In this document: positions 1 through 11,735 of the stretch, in pieces | How the letters are laid out: the number at the start of each line of letters is the position of its first letter | Numbering within the stretch: position 1 is the first letter of the stretch | DNA from: Lepisosteus oculatus | Taxonomy: Eukaryota; Chordata; Actinopteri; Semionotiformes; Lepisosteidae | Length of the DNA stretch: 64,000 nt | Direction of reading: 5' to 3' | NCBI RefSeq assembly: GCF_040954835.1 | Contig: NC_090706.1 | Span: 38,015,148 to 38,079,147, forward strand | Translations under genes and position numbers: made by a program | Notes under the pieces: model-generated | The model's input: the letters and a program-made list of their open reading frames with translations, nothing else | The model's database searches: none | Told to the model about the DNA's origin: nothing

Positions 1-3000
1 AAAAGACTTTAGGACTACAGGCACTGTCGGGGTGAAATGCCAGATTTGCCTCCTGATTTAAAATTCAAAAGAGATTTGTTTACTCCTAGTACTCAGAAAG
101 GAAAGTATTATGAAATGCTAATTGCAAATAACAATATTTGTCTTCTTTTTCACCAGTTGTGAAATTTCAGGTTTGACCATAATGGAACAATATCTGTAGC
201 CCCATAATAACAATGTCTCCTTTAATAGCATCATTTGGCAATAATAAGTAAATTAGCCAGAATGGTTACATGTGTTTTAAAATTAAAATCTGCTGTGGAT
301 AAAACAAATAATGTACATAAATAGTTTGTACAGAATGAGCTAATTGCATGAAATCTCACAAATACAAAATGCTCAAAAATGCTTTTTAAATGGGTGTCAA
401 TACCTTTAGCTATGGGCGTTTCATGACCTTGACAGGTGAAAAATCTCATGTGCATGCTTCTAAGGTACAAAAATCAATCAGAGCTCATTCATCTCCAAGA
501 GCTGATAACACAAGAACTGAAACCTGGAGACCATACTAAGCTGTATTAAAATATGCCACTCATATTTCATACATACAGACAGTGCACCTGAAGCTGACCA
601 TTGGAGTTCAGCTTGTGCGTTGGTGAGTGCCCATCCAATGAGGGTGCCAGACTTCAGGACTGTTGTGCCAGCTCATCAATCTTGGAAGAGAGTGACCTGT
701 CAGCAGAGAAATCCTTCCCTTGACCTTGTGATCTTTCGTCATCTCTACCCAGTGGAGACAGCTGCACCCTGGCTGTAGAAACCTATCAATATCCCTAAGG
801 CCACCCATCTCATCTCTGGTGATAAGACACAGGAAAACTGCACAGAGAATGAAAAAAGAAATGATTTGAGTTCCTCTACACTGTAACCCTGTTAGGCCTG
901 AGGGAATAAATTCTGTCATTTCTACCATGGGCAAGTGCTACTGATTAGCACTACAAATAGCTATACCTCCTAAAAGAAAGGTTACAATCCATATTCGGCT
1001 AATTAAAACATTCTGCAATAGTGCATTTTATCCACAATTATTATTTGCGGTAGCATATACGGTACTATGGTGTATGTGCAAATCATCCATGGACTATGCT
1101 GCAAAAATGGCTGTAACGTTGCTGGAGTTTCATACGACATATCTAATTGTGAGAGAGGGTGGGGAGTGTGTGCTTTGACTGGTGCTTTGTGGAGCTCAAG
1201 GTCAGAGTGGTGGCTGACAAGCCTCTATCTGCCACATGTTGTCTTGACACAATAGGAGTCACTACTGGGTTATTCAGTCTCCTCCTTATCTGCAGCTCTA
1301 TTGTCGTACATTGTTACTTAATTGCTTCTCCACCTCTTAGCAAACAGACATGGCTACTGCTGGAAGCTGACAGCAAATTTCATCTGCACATTGGGCTGAT
1401 TTTATCCCTCAACTTTGTGCTGTTTACTTTCATGACAGTAATGAGGCTGCACTGTGCAGAACATTAATGCTATTGTGCAACCTCTGAGCAGACCTTTAAA
1501 AATAACCACATATTCCTAATGAATATGAATGTTTGGTGTTGTTAGACAATACAAACTAGCACACATTCAAGATATATAAATCTTTTTAAAATACTGTTTA
1601 GAAATAGGAATATTATATATATATTATATATAAATATAATACAATAGGACTGAACAGAGTCTTATAGATTACCATCACAAAGTCTGTTTGAATGTTTGAA
1701 AGTTTGTGTATCTATGTTGTTTCCTGCATGGTGTCCGAACTGTGAATTGTCTACAATAATAAGATAATCATATTAATATTAATCATTGTATTAATGTTAA
1801 TTAATTCAAATTATTTTCAAGCTAAGGGTATTATTCATGCTTAGCATTTGCTCTTTTTCTTATGCTTCCTCGTTTTTTTTTTTGTTACAGGGGGGTTATG
1901 TAGGGAAGAGCACTCTAGCAGATAACACTCTGTTAATATCCTGGGGCAAGAAACTCTAGCCCTTGTCCTGAAGAGCTCCAATCTGACCTGACCTGTGGGT
2001 TTTTGCAGGTCACTATCAGATCAGCAGCTTCTTAAGATATGATACAACTCCACTGTGACTACATGAAACAGATGATTTGTTAAATGAAGTAATGCAGAGA
2101 TCATTAAGACTCACAGTATAAGTATTCATCATCTCTCAAGGACCAGAGTTCTCTTACTTGAATGAATGACTCGCTTGGTTCATAAGTGGCTTGTAGGTGT
2201 TGCCAATCATTAAAAACAGGTGACCTATGGGGAACTTCAGGACCACAGTTGGAGACTATACCACATATATGCACCACACTCCACAAACCCCTGTACAATC
2301 TAAATACTGCAGATGTCCAGCCACCTGATATCAGTGGAACAACTCTTAGCCCTGTAGGAATGCCACACTTTTCTTGTGTAGCTTCCGAGTTACCACACAG
2401 TAACAGGTAGATTAGGGATGCAATCTGCATGCTGGATTGAAGTGTGAGTAGTCTCGGGGGCTTCAGTCCTTCAAGCAGGAGCCTTGAATAGAAAACACAT
2501 GCTGTTCCATAGCCCTACTCCAAACGACGAAGAAAGTAATTACAAGGCCCAGAGGACTGCTAAGCACTTTTAGTTCTAGGAGTGAGGCGACGTGTACTTC
2601 AGAATGGTTTGGCTGAGGCTGTTGCTCTGCAGGTCTCTGCATGCTCCAGTGAGTCTGTACCCAGCCCCCTGCTGCGGAAAACAGCACATACACGAGTCCT
2701 TCACCTCAGCCCGCAGTTCGAAATTCATGCAGCCATTGTGGGGCTAACGAACCATGAACAACGCTAAATAATTGCTATATCATCACCTTTGAAACTGACT
2801 TGGCTTAACGTCGGATTCGCCTCATCGTAGCATTGCACTGCAGATCAATAAATCTTGTCATCGATTTGAACACAAATCCTGAACGCGGAGTTAGTTTGCA
2901 ACATCAGAGTGATTTAAGAGGGGTAAGAGGGGGGTGTGAATGTTGCTGCTGTGATCGTTCGCAGCGGGGAAAAAAAAATTCAGCGGAATTATAAAATGAT

Positions 3001-3393
3001 TTTAGTGAGCTGCGTACTTGGTGATGCGCAGGCTATTTACTATCGCGTATGCTAAAAAGCGGGGTTGTACACAGTTTGGCTTTTTACCTGCGTCGGAATT
3101 GTTGACTGTGAAGGCTTTCAAAACACCATGTTCACAGAGAAGAAACATACGCAGTTCAGGGCTCGGTATGGAATTTTTTCAAGCCAACCCCTTCGGCTAA
3201 AGGACTCCTCTGGTGCATCAGGTACAACGTCTGCAGGCGCTGCCCCAGGGGGCTCGGGTAGGGGCGTCATACTCAACCCCAATGAAAGGACCAAAGGGAA
3301 GAGCTTCTCTTTGATTGTGGAAGCGTGTGACTGTTTGTGTGATCCGACCCAGGGCATGTTACAAAGAAGCCGGCCTTGTTAACCATCCTCTCC

Positions 3394-3395
<2 letters not shown>
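1..3395. other. Gene-free upstream region, part 1
   Basis: No exon, RNA gene or clear repeat family can be supported here. The open frames are short, lack conserved motifs and look like chance. Base composition is AT-rich, with a TA-rich run near 1612-1640. The stretch around 2190-2430 resembles dispersed-repeat sequence but I cannot name a family. It is most simply distal flank of the Atoh1-type gene at 10872, whose relatives sit in large gene-poor territories. Confidence 0.5.

Positions 3396-3441
<46 letters not shown>
3396..3441. repeat. (GT)n microsatellite
   Basis: An uninterrupted run of about 23 GT/TG dinucleotides in non-coding sequence, likely to vary in length between individuals. 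Confidence 0.95.
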
Positions 3442-6400
3442 CCCTAAGCCACCCAGCAGGAAGCAAACGGCCGTGGAAAAGCGAATGCCCCGAGTTTTAA
3501 AATTAGACCTTTCTGACATACAGTGCAACAAATTTAATCCAGCGTTACCACCACAATCTTCTGTTCTTTAGGACGAAAACCTTGGAAAGGAAGCAGAAAA
3601 GAGAGTTGTAGATCTCCGCCGGAATAATTATTGGTTATTGATGGACTTTTCATCCATTGTTGTATGAAATATCTATAATATACAATTGATTTTACTTAGG
3701 CCTTGTGTGTTTGGGCTTTTTAAACAAAACTTTTTTATTTAGAAATTGTGATCCATATTGGAGTGGACAAAGATTCGCTGAACCGTTTTATTGTGGGCGA
3801 CAAGAGGTGCCGTTTTTAAAGGATTCGTTACAAAATGAGTTGCGTTTAATTTAATAAACTCCCCGTAGTTAAACGATACTATTCTGTATAACGCCCCGGC
3901 GATGCCTCTAGTCCCACTGACCGTTGGGTGTATTTCAATTACTAGGCTAATTCAACTGACAACTACGGTTTACACACACAGGCTCTGTGCCCGTGAGGAA
4001 GCTATCAAACTACTAAGACCAACTCTGGAAAATTATTTTAATAATGGGGTAATTTCACAGTACAAATTGCCCGAACACTTGCCAGTTCATATCGTATTAG
4101 AAACTACCACAGTTATCTTAAGCTTAATAACCCCTACATTATAATGGGAAATAAGTTTCCTGCCCTAAATTTATTACTAAATTCTCTTATTAGCGCGTGC
4201 AACCCTACATTATCTTCAGCAGTGAGTCATTTACTTGATCAGTCAGCAGTACAGCACCGCCCCTGTGGCTTCGGGTAAATTAAGATAATTATATAGTTTC
4301 AAACATCAAGGGCTAAGGCTATATATTTTTTGTTCTTCAAGCTTTATCCTACGTTCCAATGAACTCCCATCTTTAAATTATGTCTATTGTCTTATCTCAA
4401 GATACTCTATCCGACCAAGAACGTTCTCTTTAATTATGTCGCGCAAGGCACAGAAAGCATACTAAGCTAGGGTTAGTTAGAAAGGGGGGCATTTAGCTTC
4501 AACTCACTGGGCCAGGAAGAAATCCTGCCTTTTTCTGATTTCAGCTGGTGGCTTGGACATTAAAGGTCATGAATCACCACGAGTATAATTTGCTGAAGTT
4601 AATTAGGCCTGCTTCTGGAATTCTGGCGGGCGAAAAAGCATCAAGTCTTAGCGAAGATGTCGCGCACATAACTTTTTCATTCTCAAATGACGATCCAGAC
4701 TGACATGTTTTCCTACAATATCTTTACGATCTCGCGAAAAGTTAATACAGCACCTAACCCTGCCTGTTCGCTTCTGTGCGCAGAGCTGACCACAAGTGCA
4801 CGTGTTACACCTTAACGGAAGTCGTTACAGTCAACAAAATAGTAAACGTCTAATTAGAAAATGCTAATCGCACAATTACTTTTCCTTTCAATTATAGTAG
4901 GTTTAAAAGTGTGCAACAACTAATATGTGATTTTCCTCTTTAGTTCAGAGCACTGTAGCATATGCAGGACATTAGGACCCTTAACTTATGACTAAAAACC
5001 TCACTGCTTGATCATCTAATTGATGAAGCTACTTCTGGATTTTGGCAGAACAGGATACAGCCAATCAGGAATTAAATTTAGAGATCTAGCGCTATTGGAC
5101 AGGCATGTACAGCGTGGACTCATGCCTTTGATCCTCTGTAAACACAGTGTTTCTTAAGTGTGCAGATGGACAGGTACAAAGCAAACATACAACAATAATA
5201 ACAGTCCTCAATCATGTTTGGGGTGTGCTATTACAGTGTACCCAGAAATAGAAATATAACCTGGTTTCAGAGCAGAGCAAGTAGATTTCCTTGGACACTA
5301 CTTCAGTGTTCAAATCCTTCCCCTGCTCTTGGTAGAAAATGCCTTATAACCTGCAGACAGATACTACCATATGAGAGCCCTTCTACAGCAGCAAGTGATA
5401 AACTGAAAAACCCCTGAAGCATCAATATCAGGTACATCATCACAAGCTGGCCTCACCAGGGATAGTGAACAAGCGATTCTCATGGAGAGCGCTCAAGCTG
5501 AGAAGAGAGTTGGGAGCCTAAAAGAGCAAATTGAAACCAATATTAAAGCCCAAGGTGTACAGTATGTACTGTACTGTTCATTACGTTGCTCATTCTGGGG
5601 AGAGGGGGTAAACCAGCTAGTAAGGCACTTGTCTCGACTCATCTCTTATGTGCAGAAAGTACTGATACTGCAAAGATGAGAGCAAATGACTGGCGAGTTC
5701 AAGAAAAAGAAAGCAACAGCAGTGGAACTGTACCTATTGTGGGTAGGAATATTAACTCGCTCTTGCCCGAATATGATGCTGGATCATAACACATGCTCCA
5801 CCACTTGTTCTTCCACCTTTTACACTTGCACAGCCAATGTTGTAGTGTCCTGGGGAAAGTATTCATATTGAAGACTTCTAAGGGTCAACAAGCTACAGTA
5901 ATTGTCAGCAAAACATTAAATATGTTGATGTTGATTAAGCACTCACACATGGGAACATAATATCTGGTGGAATTACCTTTGCCCTCCACCAACCATGCAC
6001 ACAAAACTGGTGCTGTTCCTTTCCACTCCTCTGGGCAGGTTTGCTCAACCTCTCTCAAGTTTCCTGGGGATCTCCTTTACAAGCTCTCCCGTTTTCTTTG
6101 TTGCAGACTCCAGACAGGACCTGGGATTGTTGTGCAGTAGAGACTTCTTTCTGGACTCTCTGCCATACTGTACAGTAAGGACATTTTCTCCCATCGCAGC
6201 CACTGACCTCTGTAGCTTTTTTGAAGTCATTCTTTGAAAAAAGAGTTGACTCTTTGTTTGACTGAAGGATCCTACAGAGATGGATGCATTTTGAAATCAT
6301 ATGAAGCCCTGTTATTGCACACATCGTAATTGTTTAAGGTAATTGTACTGGTTCTTTAGAGTAATGTTGTGTGTTGAACTTAATTCAGGTTTGCAAACTT

Positions 6401-7289
6401 GTTTTTTGTCTTTCTTTCCTTTTGTTTTCTGTTTTGGGTGTGCAAAGTAGGTTCTGCTTTTAGCAAATATTGATTGCTATTTTAAAGTGTCATGACTGCA
6501 AAATTTAAAGCAACAAAATGTGAAAACCGTGCAAACTATGCAAGTCTGGTTCAGTGCCTTGCAAACTGCCACATATACAGTAGCTGTTGCTCCTTGATTA
6601 CTGATCATCCCACCTGAATTCCAGTGTGCTATGAGCTACCAATGCCACGTCACTAGATGGTTTAATGTCTTAAATATGCCATATTTATTAGCTGTGTCAA
6701 TGGTACAATATATACAGCACATATAAAGGGCATACAAAAAAGTGTTTGCATAATACATACTGTACGTGTGTGATCAACAGAGAAAATACAGCATGATCAA
6801 CTGCACGACCTGGGCCAGGCATTCAAATAACCTTCAGCTCCGCTCTGCAGTGATCCCTCTGAGGACTTATACATTAGTGCTTAGTGCTCCTAAACTCTGG
6901 ATCTGGCTCAACATGATACATTATCTGCTGACCTTTAAAACCACATACATAATTCAAAAGAATACAGGACGAAACAACATAATTATGCAGATTGTATTTG
7001 AGGTGAAAATAAAGCAAAGAGGATCTGGGTAGTGTGCTGATTTTCCCGATGCACGTGTTCCTGAAGTTCACACTTGCCCGATTACCTGGAAATCCTAAGG
7101 AAAGTTTCTTTTTTTGTTGTTGTTCCATGCTGTTGCAAGAAAATTAAAATGTAACCTAACAGAAAGTACGTAATGCAACCCGGAAACCACACGCGGACTC
7201 AAAAGCTGTACAGCCCCCCAAATCGCGCTGACTTTTGAAACCAGAAGTGACCCCGCTGATGATGCCCACACGACCACAAGTCCCTCCCG
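3442..7289. other. Gene-free upstream region, part 2
   Basis: No coding exon recognised. The segment around 4540-5110 is less repetitive and contains homeodomain-type TAATTAGG/AATTA cores and a CCAAT box near 5060. It could be conserved non-coding sequence, but this is a guess from texture only. The remainder is AT-rich with short chance frames. Confidence 0.4.
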
Positions 7290-7560
7290 CCTCTCCTCCC
7301 CCCCCCCCCACCGCGCAGCAGATGGAAAGTGAAGCCCGGCACCCTCACCCTTCAGTCGGCAGGGCTACAGGCTGTCGCGGCGGTGGTGGGGGGACAGGGG
7401 AATGAAATATTCATGGAGGAATGAAAGGGCTCCCCTGGTTGGAGAGAGTGCCCGTTTAACCAACCGCGGCAAGGCTCATTAACTCGTCGGCGGGAGGGAA
7501 GGTCACGGCAATTTCCTCGATACCACAGCCAGCGTTCACCGCCTGTTTCCCCGTGTATGC
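7290..7560. promoter_or_regulatory. Candidate distal enhancer / conserved non-coding element
   Basis: This block is clearly richer in G+C than its surroundings. It contains clustered motif-like words: two TEAD-type GGAATG cores flanking ATATTCATGG (7400-7425), TTAACCAACCGCGG (7455-7470), and the octamer-like ATGCATATTA at 7557-7566. No long open frame explains it. It lies 3.3 kb upstream of the Atoh1-type gene, the only nearby developmental regulator. Motif clustering is seen; enhancer function is inferred, and cross-species alignment would decide. Confidence 0.3.
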
Positions 7561-10500
7561 ATATTAGGGTACCCCTCTCCAAAAAAAAAGCATTTTCTTT
7601 GTTGCCTTTGGTATTATGAGCATCCTATATTTAATTGCGTGTGTAGCTCGGGATGGGTCAGAGTTTCCAATCCAATAACTGTCGGCTTCGTTGTCTTTTA
7701 TTTTTCTTCTTTTTTTTTGGCATTCGGCATAGTGTGTCAGTTGTGAAATATTTATTTTAAAGACACAGAAGAAGACATCAGAAAGCGTAAACACACTGAA
7801 ACAGTTCTTAATTAAAGCGTTTGTTGTCAGAAAACACGGACTGATGGTTTCAGTACAATCCATACAACAATCACTGATTTATGAGTGGAGTACCATCGCT
7901 AAATTTCTAGAAACTGTAAAAATATCTTTTCGGTTTGGATTTGTTCTCGTAAACTTCAGATAAGTGAGCAAACGGGAGTTCTCTGAAGAAAGACTAAGCC
8001 CGTGCCCAGTTTGTCGCCTTTAATGTAGATTAGAAATTCACTGGTCAATATTATTTTCATTTTCTCATTCCCCAGCTGCAGCCGGAGCTAAACACACGGA
8101 TAAGACAAGTTTTATGGTACGGCAATCGATGCAAACGGACAAAAAAATCTTTTGACTAATTTTAGATAAGGTAGTGGCAATAAATCATTGGTTTTAGGTC
8201 GCTCCTTCAAACCTCAAGCCGCGTTGCTTATGATTTGTAAGGATGCCTAAAGCTCTGCACATCCGTTTGAGAATGAAGCAACAAGAAACATACTGTAGGT
8301 TTGAACATCCGGCTCGACCTATCGAAAGACCATGCCTGTTCCTCCCCACTGGAGACTAGGATCAAAACATTTTATCGCAGAGAGCAATTATGTCAAATTT
8401 CAAACACCACTGTATCTTATGAACTGCTTTATGTTTTCGTGTCATTATATGATTATTGCGAGAATATTCACTTAATCCTGACAAGGTAGTGCATCAAATC
8501 GACGTTACTTTTGAAGAAAAACATGTCTACAGTGACAATAAATGAGTTTATAAATTGCGGCACGTCGTTTAATCCGTCACCTGTACTTTAATTGCCAATC
8601 AGCCTACCCCAGACGACATTGCAATGATCTTAATTAATCAGGTTGTGATGTGTCGTGGCGACTATAAAGAATGTCTGATCGTTGACTCTGCCCACTGTGA
8701 GCTTTAATGACGAGAGGAGTAAGTAAAAAATGATCATGCAGACTGATGCGTCTTCAATGAGTGATGAACCACAGGAGCTTGTTCCAGTGAATAAAGAGCC
8801 CCTGAAAGTTAAACAGTTTAGTTGCGCAGCATATGGAAGATGAAACTTTCTTGGACTCTGCAGCACGTGGCGCAGAGGGACTAAAAAAGACAATGCAGGG
8901 TTTAATAGATTTACTACTACTACTAATAATAATAATAAATTATTAATACTTATAATTCCGCTTATTTCTAGTAAGAGACGTGACATGCGTAGAGTCTTAT
9001 CCCGCTACTATAAAGCGCAAAACGGGATGATATCCTTAAAGGAGGACATGTACTGTAAAATACAAAGAGGGGGACCCATTCTTAAAAAATAAAAATAAAA
9101 ATCCAAAGCATTTTCACTGTGAGCGCAGTTTTCTGGGTAAATAAAAGTATTCTTGTATCGAGTTTATCAGTTCAAGTGCTCCAGGTCTTTTCCTGCGACA
9201 GGTGCTCCTCCGTCGGCTTGTTTTTCACCTGTTCGTTTTATGGTTTCTCATAACGCACTCAAGATTATCCGTTTTTACAACTTTGTATGGGAACTGTCCG
9301 ACCACAAGTTAACAGTCACTTCCCCGCACTGGCACTATCCACCTCAGGATGCCTTGTGGCTAAAACGGTATCTTATCTCGACAATATATTGTACGGAATA
9401 GATGTACTACGGGATAATAAAGTTTTAAACATGTGATAGTCTGATACACTGTTATTAAGACGGGCTCCGGCGTCGTGCATGTCAGTGTTTGTATAAGGTG
9501 ATCTGGCTCAGTCAATATGGGATGTTTGCAGCAATTTGGGCTGCTCGCTATTTAACGTAATCCTCCATAATGGGACACATCCGGGAGCTGGATTAATAAT
9601 TAATATGATTATTTTTCGTATTTTTGATATTTTGATATGCTTTATACTAATTTAGCAAATTTGAACAACATGCCACCTAGTTTGCAGGAAGAATTTGGAA
9701 AAATATTTGTTTAAGGTGACAAAACGTAACGTCCAATGGTACTTAATCTATGCGCAAGACACCAACGTTTTGGTAAATCTGAATCATATTTAATCTAATT
9801 CAGGATGTGGCCCAATTAAACCTACCATGTTGCGCAATCCTACTGCATAAAATAAAAGACAAATTAGTGAACTCATTTCAGACTGTGGTTTTAGAAGCTC
9901 TTTATCGGGGTATCATCATATTCAGCTTTAAAGTAAAATCGTATTTAGCAAGTTGTGTGTCGCGCATCAAGAGCGTGACAAAAACATTTTTCTTTTTAGA
10001 AACAAAAAGAAAAACAAACAAAAAATATTATTGACTGATCATCTGTAAGAAGGGCTGAACGTGACCTCTCTTGCAAGAGCAAGGAATAGTGTAATGACTT
10101 CAGCTTTTTAAATATTCAGTCGCAACGTCGGATATAACATTTTCAAGTGTTAGCATTTGGCACTGGGGTGCGAAAATAATTCGTGAACCGTATATGAAAC
10201 TGTGTGTGGAAAGTGTATTTTTCAAGTCTCACTTCTTCATTAAATAAACACGAAGACATTTTATTAACCATGATTGTTCTTATTGGCAATCCTATAAATG
10301 AAACGATAATTCATCCTTCCATGTGACAGTTTTATATATACAGGGACGGAAATATTTATTTTCGATGCAGACGTGTTATTTGGGATGTAGAAGTCGTGGA
10401 GAATGGGTTAAACTCTGTAGAAAATAGGCTAGCCATTGAGTTCGTGCGATTCATTGCGCTTGAATTGTTTTGAATCTTATTACAACTTTTTTTGTTGTTG

Positions 10501-10700
10501 ACGGTGGTTGTCCGCTGCACAGAGTTTAGGATTGGCAGTCAAGACCCAGACGCGCAGTGGAATAGGGCGGGGACAGCAGCAGTTGCAGAATTTAAAGAGT
10601 GGAGAGGGTGCAGCACAGCTGATAAAAGTGAGTCATTCACTGCAGCCCTTCTCAAACACATAGCTACCAGGTGGCATAAAAAATTGGGTAATTAGGATAG
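7561..10700. other. Proximal upstream region of the atoh1-type gene
   Basis: No exon found. The region is AT-rich and holds a run of ACT/AAT trinucleotides near 8916-8945. Close to the gene, E-boxes appear at about 10617 (CAGCTG) and 10669 (CAGGTG), which could serve the autoregulation by ATOH1 proteins known in this family. The sequence after 10500 becomes more G+C-rich, as expected of a proximal promoter. Confidence 0.45.
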
Positions 10701-10710
10701 TGCGCAAACA

Positions 10711-10718
10711 TATAAGAG
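10711..10718 (+). promoter_or_regulatory. TATA-like box of atoh1-type gene
   Basis: TATAAGAG lies about 160 nt before the ATG. Initiation about 30 nt downstream would give a 5' leader of roughly 130 nt with no intron needed, matching the intronless layout of ATOH1 genes. Two E-boxes precede it within 100 nt. The position is inferred from sequence only. Confidence 0.4.
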
Positions 10719-10871
10719 AAGCAGTAGGAAATTGCAGCACATAAACTGTGTGAAAGTTGACTTATTTCCGTGCCTGCATATTGTTATGTTACATCAGTTT
10801 GTCCGATTTGTAGAATCGGATAAGTACAACTAAAATAACATTCCGTTTTCAGTTGTATCTGACATTAGAAG

Positions 10872-11735
10872 ATGACCCTGACAAATGCAAAACTAGCCTT
10901 GCTGAGCTGGACCGATGGGAGCATCCAGGAATGCCACAGTGAGGAACTCAAGTTTTCCGAAATCTCGAGATTGGCGCACAGCGACCCGAGGAGCTGGCTG
11001 AGCCCTTTCCAGCCTGGGGGTCCGGGGCCCGTTTCATTCCCGGCCCCGGGAGGAGCGGTCCCGGCTCTGTACGACCACGGGTCACTAGAAGTTGACCTCC
11101 AAAAAATGGTATCCAGGAATGCATTATCCAACAGCGCTGTTATGAACGAGAGGGACTTTGATAAATTGAGAGGAGACGCGAATAAGCGGAGCATCTCTCA
11201 CTACCCCGGCCCGCAGAAGCACAGGCGGGTGGCTGCCAACGCAAGAGAGAGGCGGAGGATGCACGGGCTCAACAGGGCGTTTGACAAGCTGAGAAGCGTC
11301 ATTCCCTCCCTGGAAAACGAAAAGAAGCTGTCCAAGTATGACACTCTGCAGATGGCGCAAATATACATCACTGAACTCTCCGAGCTACTGGCCGGCGTGG
11401 GCAAAACCGACTGCAGGAGCGGCGCTGGCGACAGTCTCGGCGGAGACCTGGGGGGCCAGGTGAGGACAAGCAGCCAGCCGCAAACGTGCTTGCCCGAAGT
11501 GAGGGTCGGGAGCAGCGCGAATTACTCCCTGGACAGCCCGCCCTCCTCCGCCCGGTTCTCCGCGCTCGGCGAGTCTCAGGGCGTGACCGCTGCGGTCGGG
11601 CACCTGATTATCCTCTCGAACCCGAAGCCGGCTCTGGGGAGCGACAGCAAGAGCATGGGGGCGTCCTCTAACGGCAGCGACGGAGAGTCTCCCAACTGCA
11701 GTGACTGCGAGGACGGACACTCGGAAAGACATTAA
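10872..11735 (+). CDS. atoh1c: Atonal-class bHLH transcription factor (Atoh1 family)
   Basis: Single-exon gene for a 287-aa proneural bHLH activator that would bind E-boxes as a heterodimer with E-proteins in the nucleus. In vertebrates ATOH1 specifies hair cells, hindbrain rhombic-lip neurons and secretory gut cells. The bHLH domain spans residues about 118-172, with basic region [13 protein letters not shown] and helix 2 [15 protein letters not shown], diagnostic of the Atonal group. Two features place it with ATOH1 rather than ATOH7/8: the N-terminal [10 protein letters not shown] block (residues 38-47), matching DPRAWLAP of human ATOH1, and the Ser-rich acidic tail [15 protein letters not shown]. 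The ATG begins the frame in a suitable context and no intron is needed. It converges on dok3. The dok3-ddx41-fam193b neighbourhood differs from that of human ATOH1 (4q22). I therefore read it as the extra paralog called atoh1c in zebrafish; the class is certain, the letter is inferred. Confidence 0.92.
   Translation: MTLTNAKLALLSWTDGSIQECHSEELKFSEISRLAHSDPRSWLSPFQPGGPGPVSFPAPGGAVPALYDHGSLEVDLQKMVSRNALSNSAVMNERDFDKLRGDANKRSISHYPGPQKHRRVAANARERRRMHGLNRAFDKLRSVIPSLENEKKLSKYDTLQMAQIYITELSELLAGVGKTDCRSGAGDSLGGDLGGQVRTSSQPQTCLPEVRVGSSANYSLDSPPSSARFSALGESQGVTAAVGHLIILSNPKPALGSDSKSMGASSNGSDGESPNCSDCEDGHSERH

Noticed and set aside
608-934. 108-codon minus-strand open frame
   Set aside because: No domain, no splice partners and repeat-like texture; likely chance.
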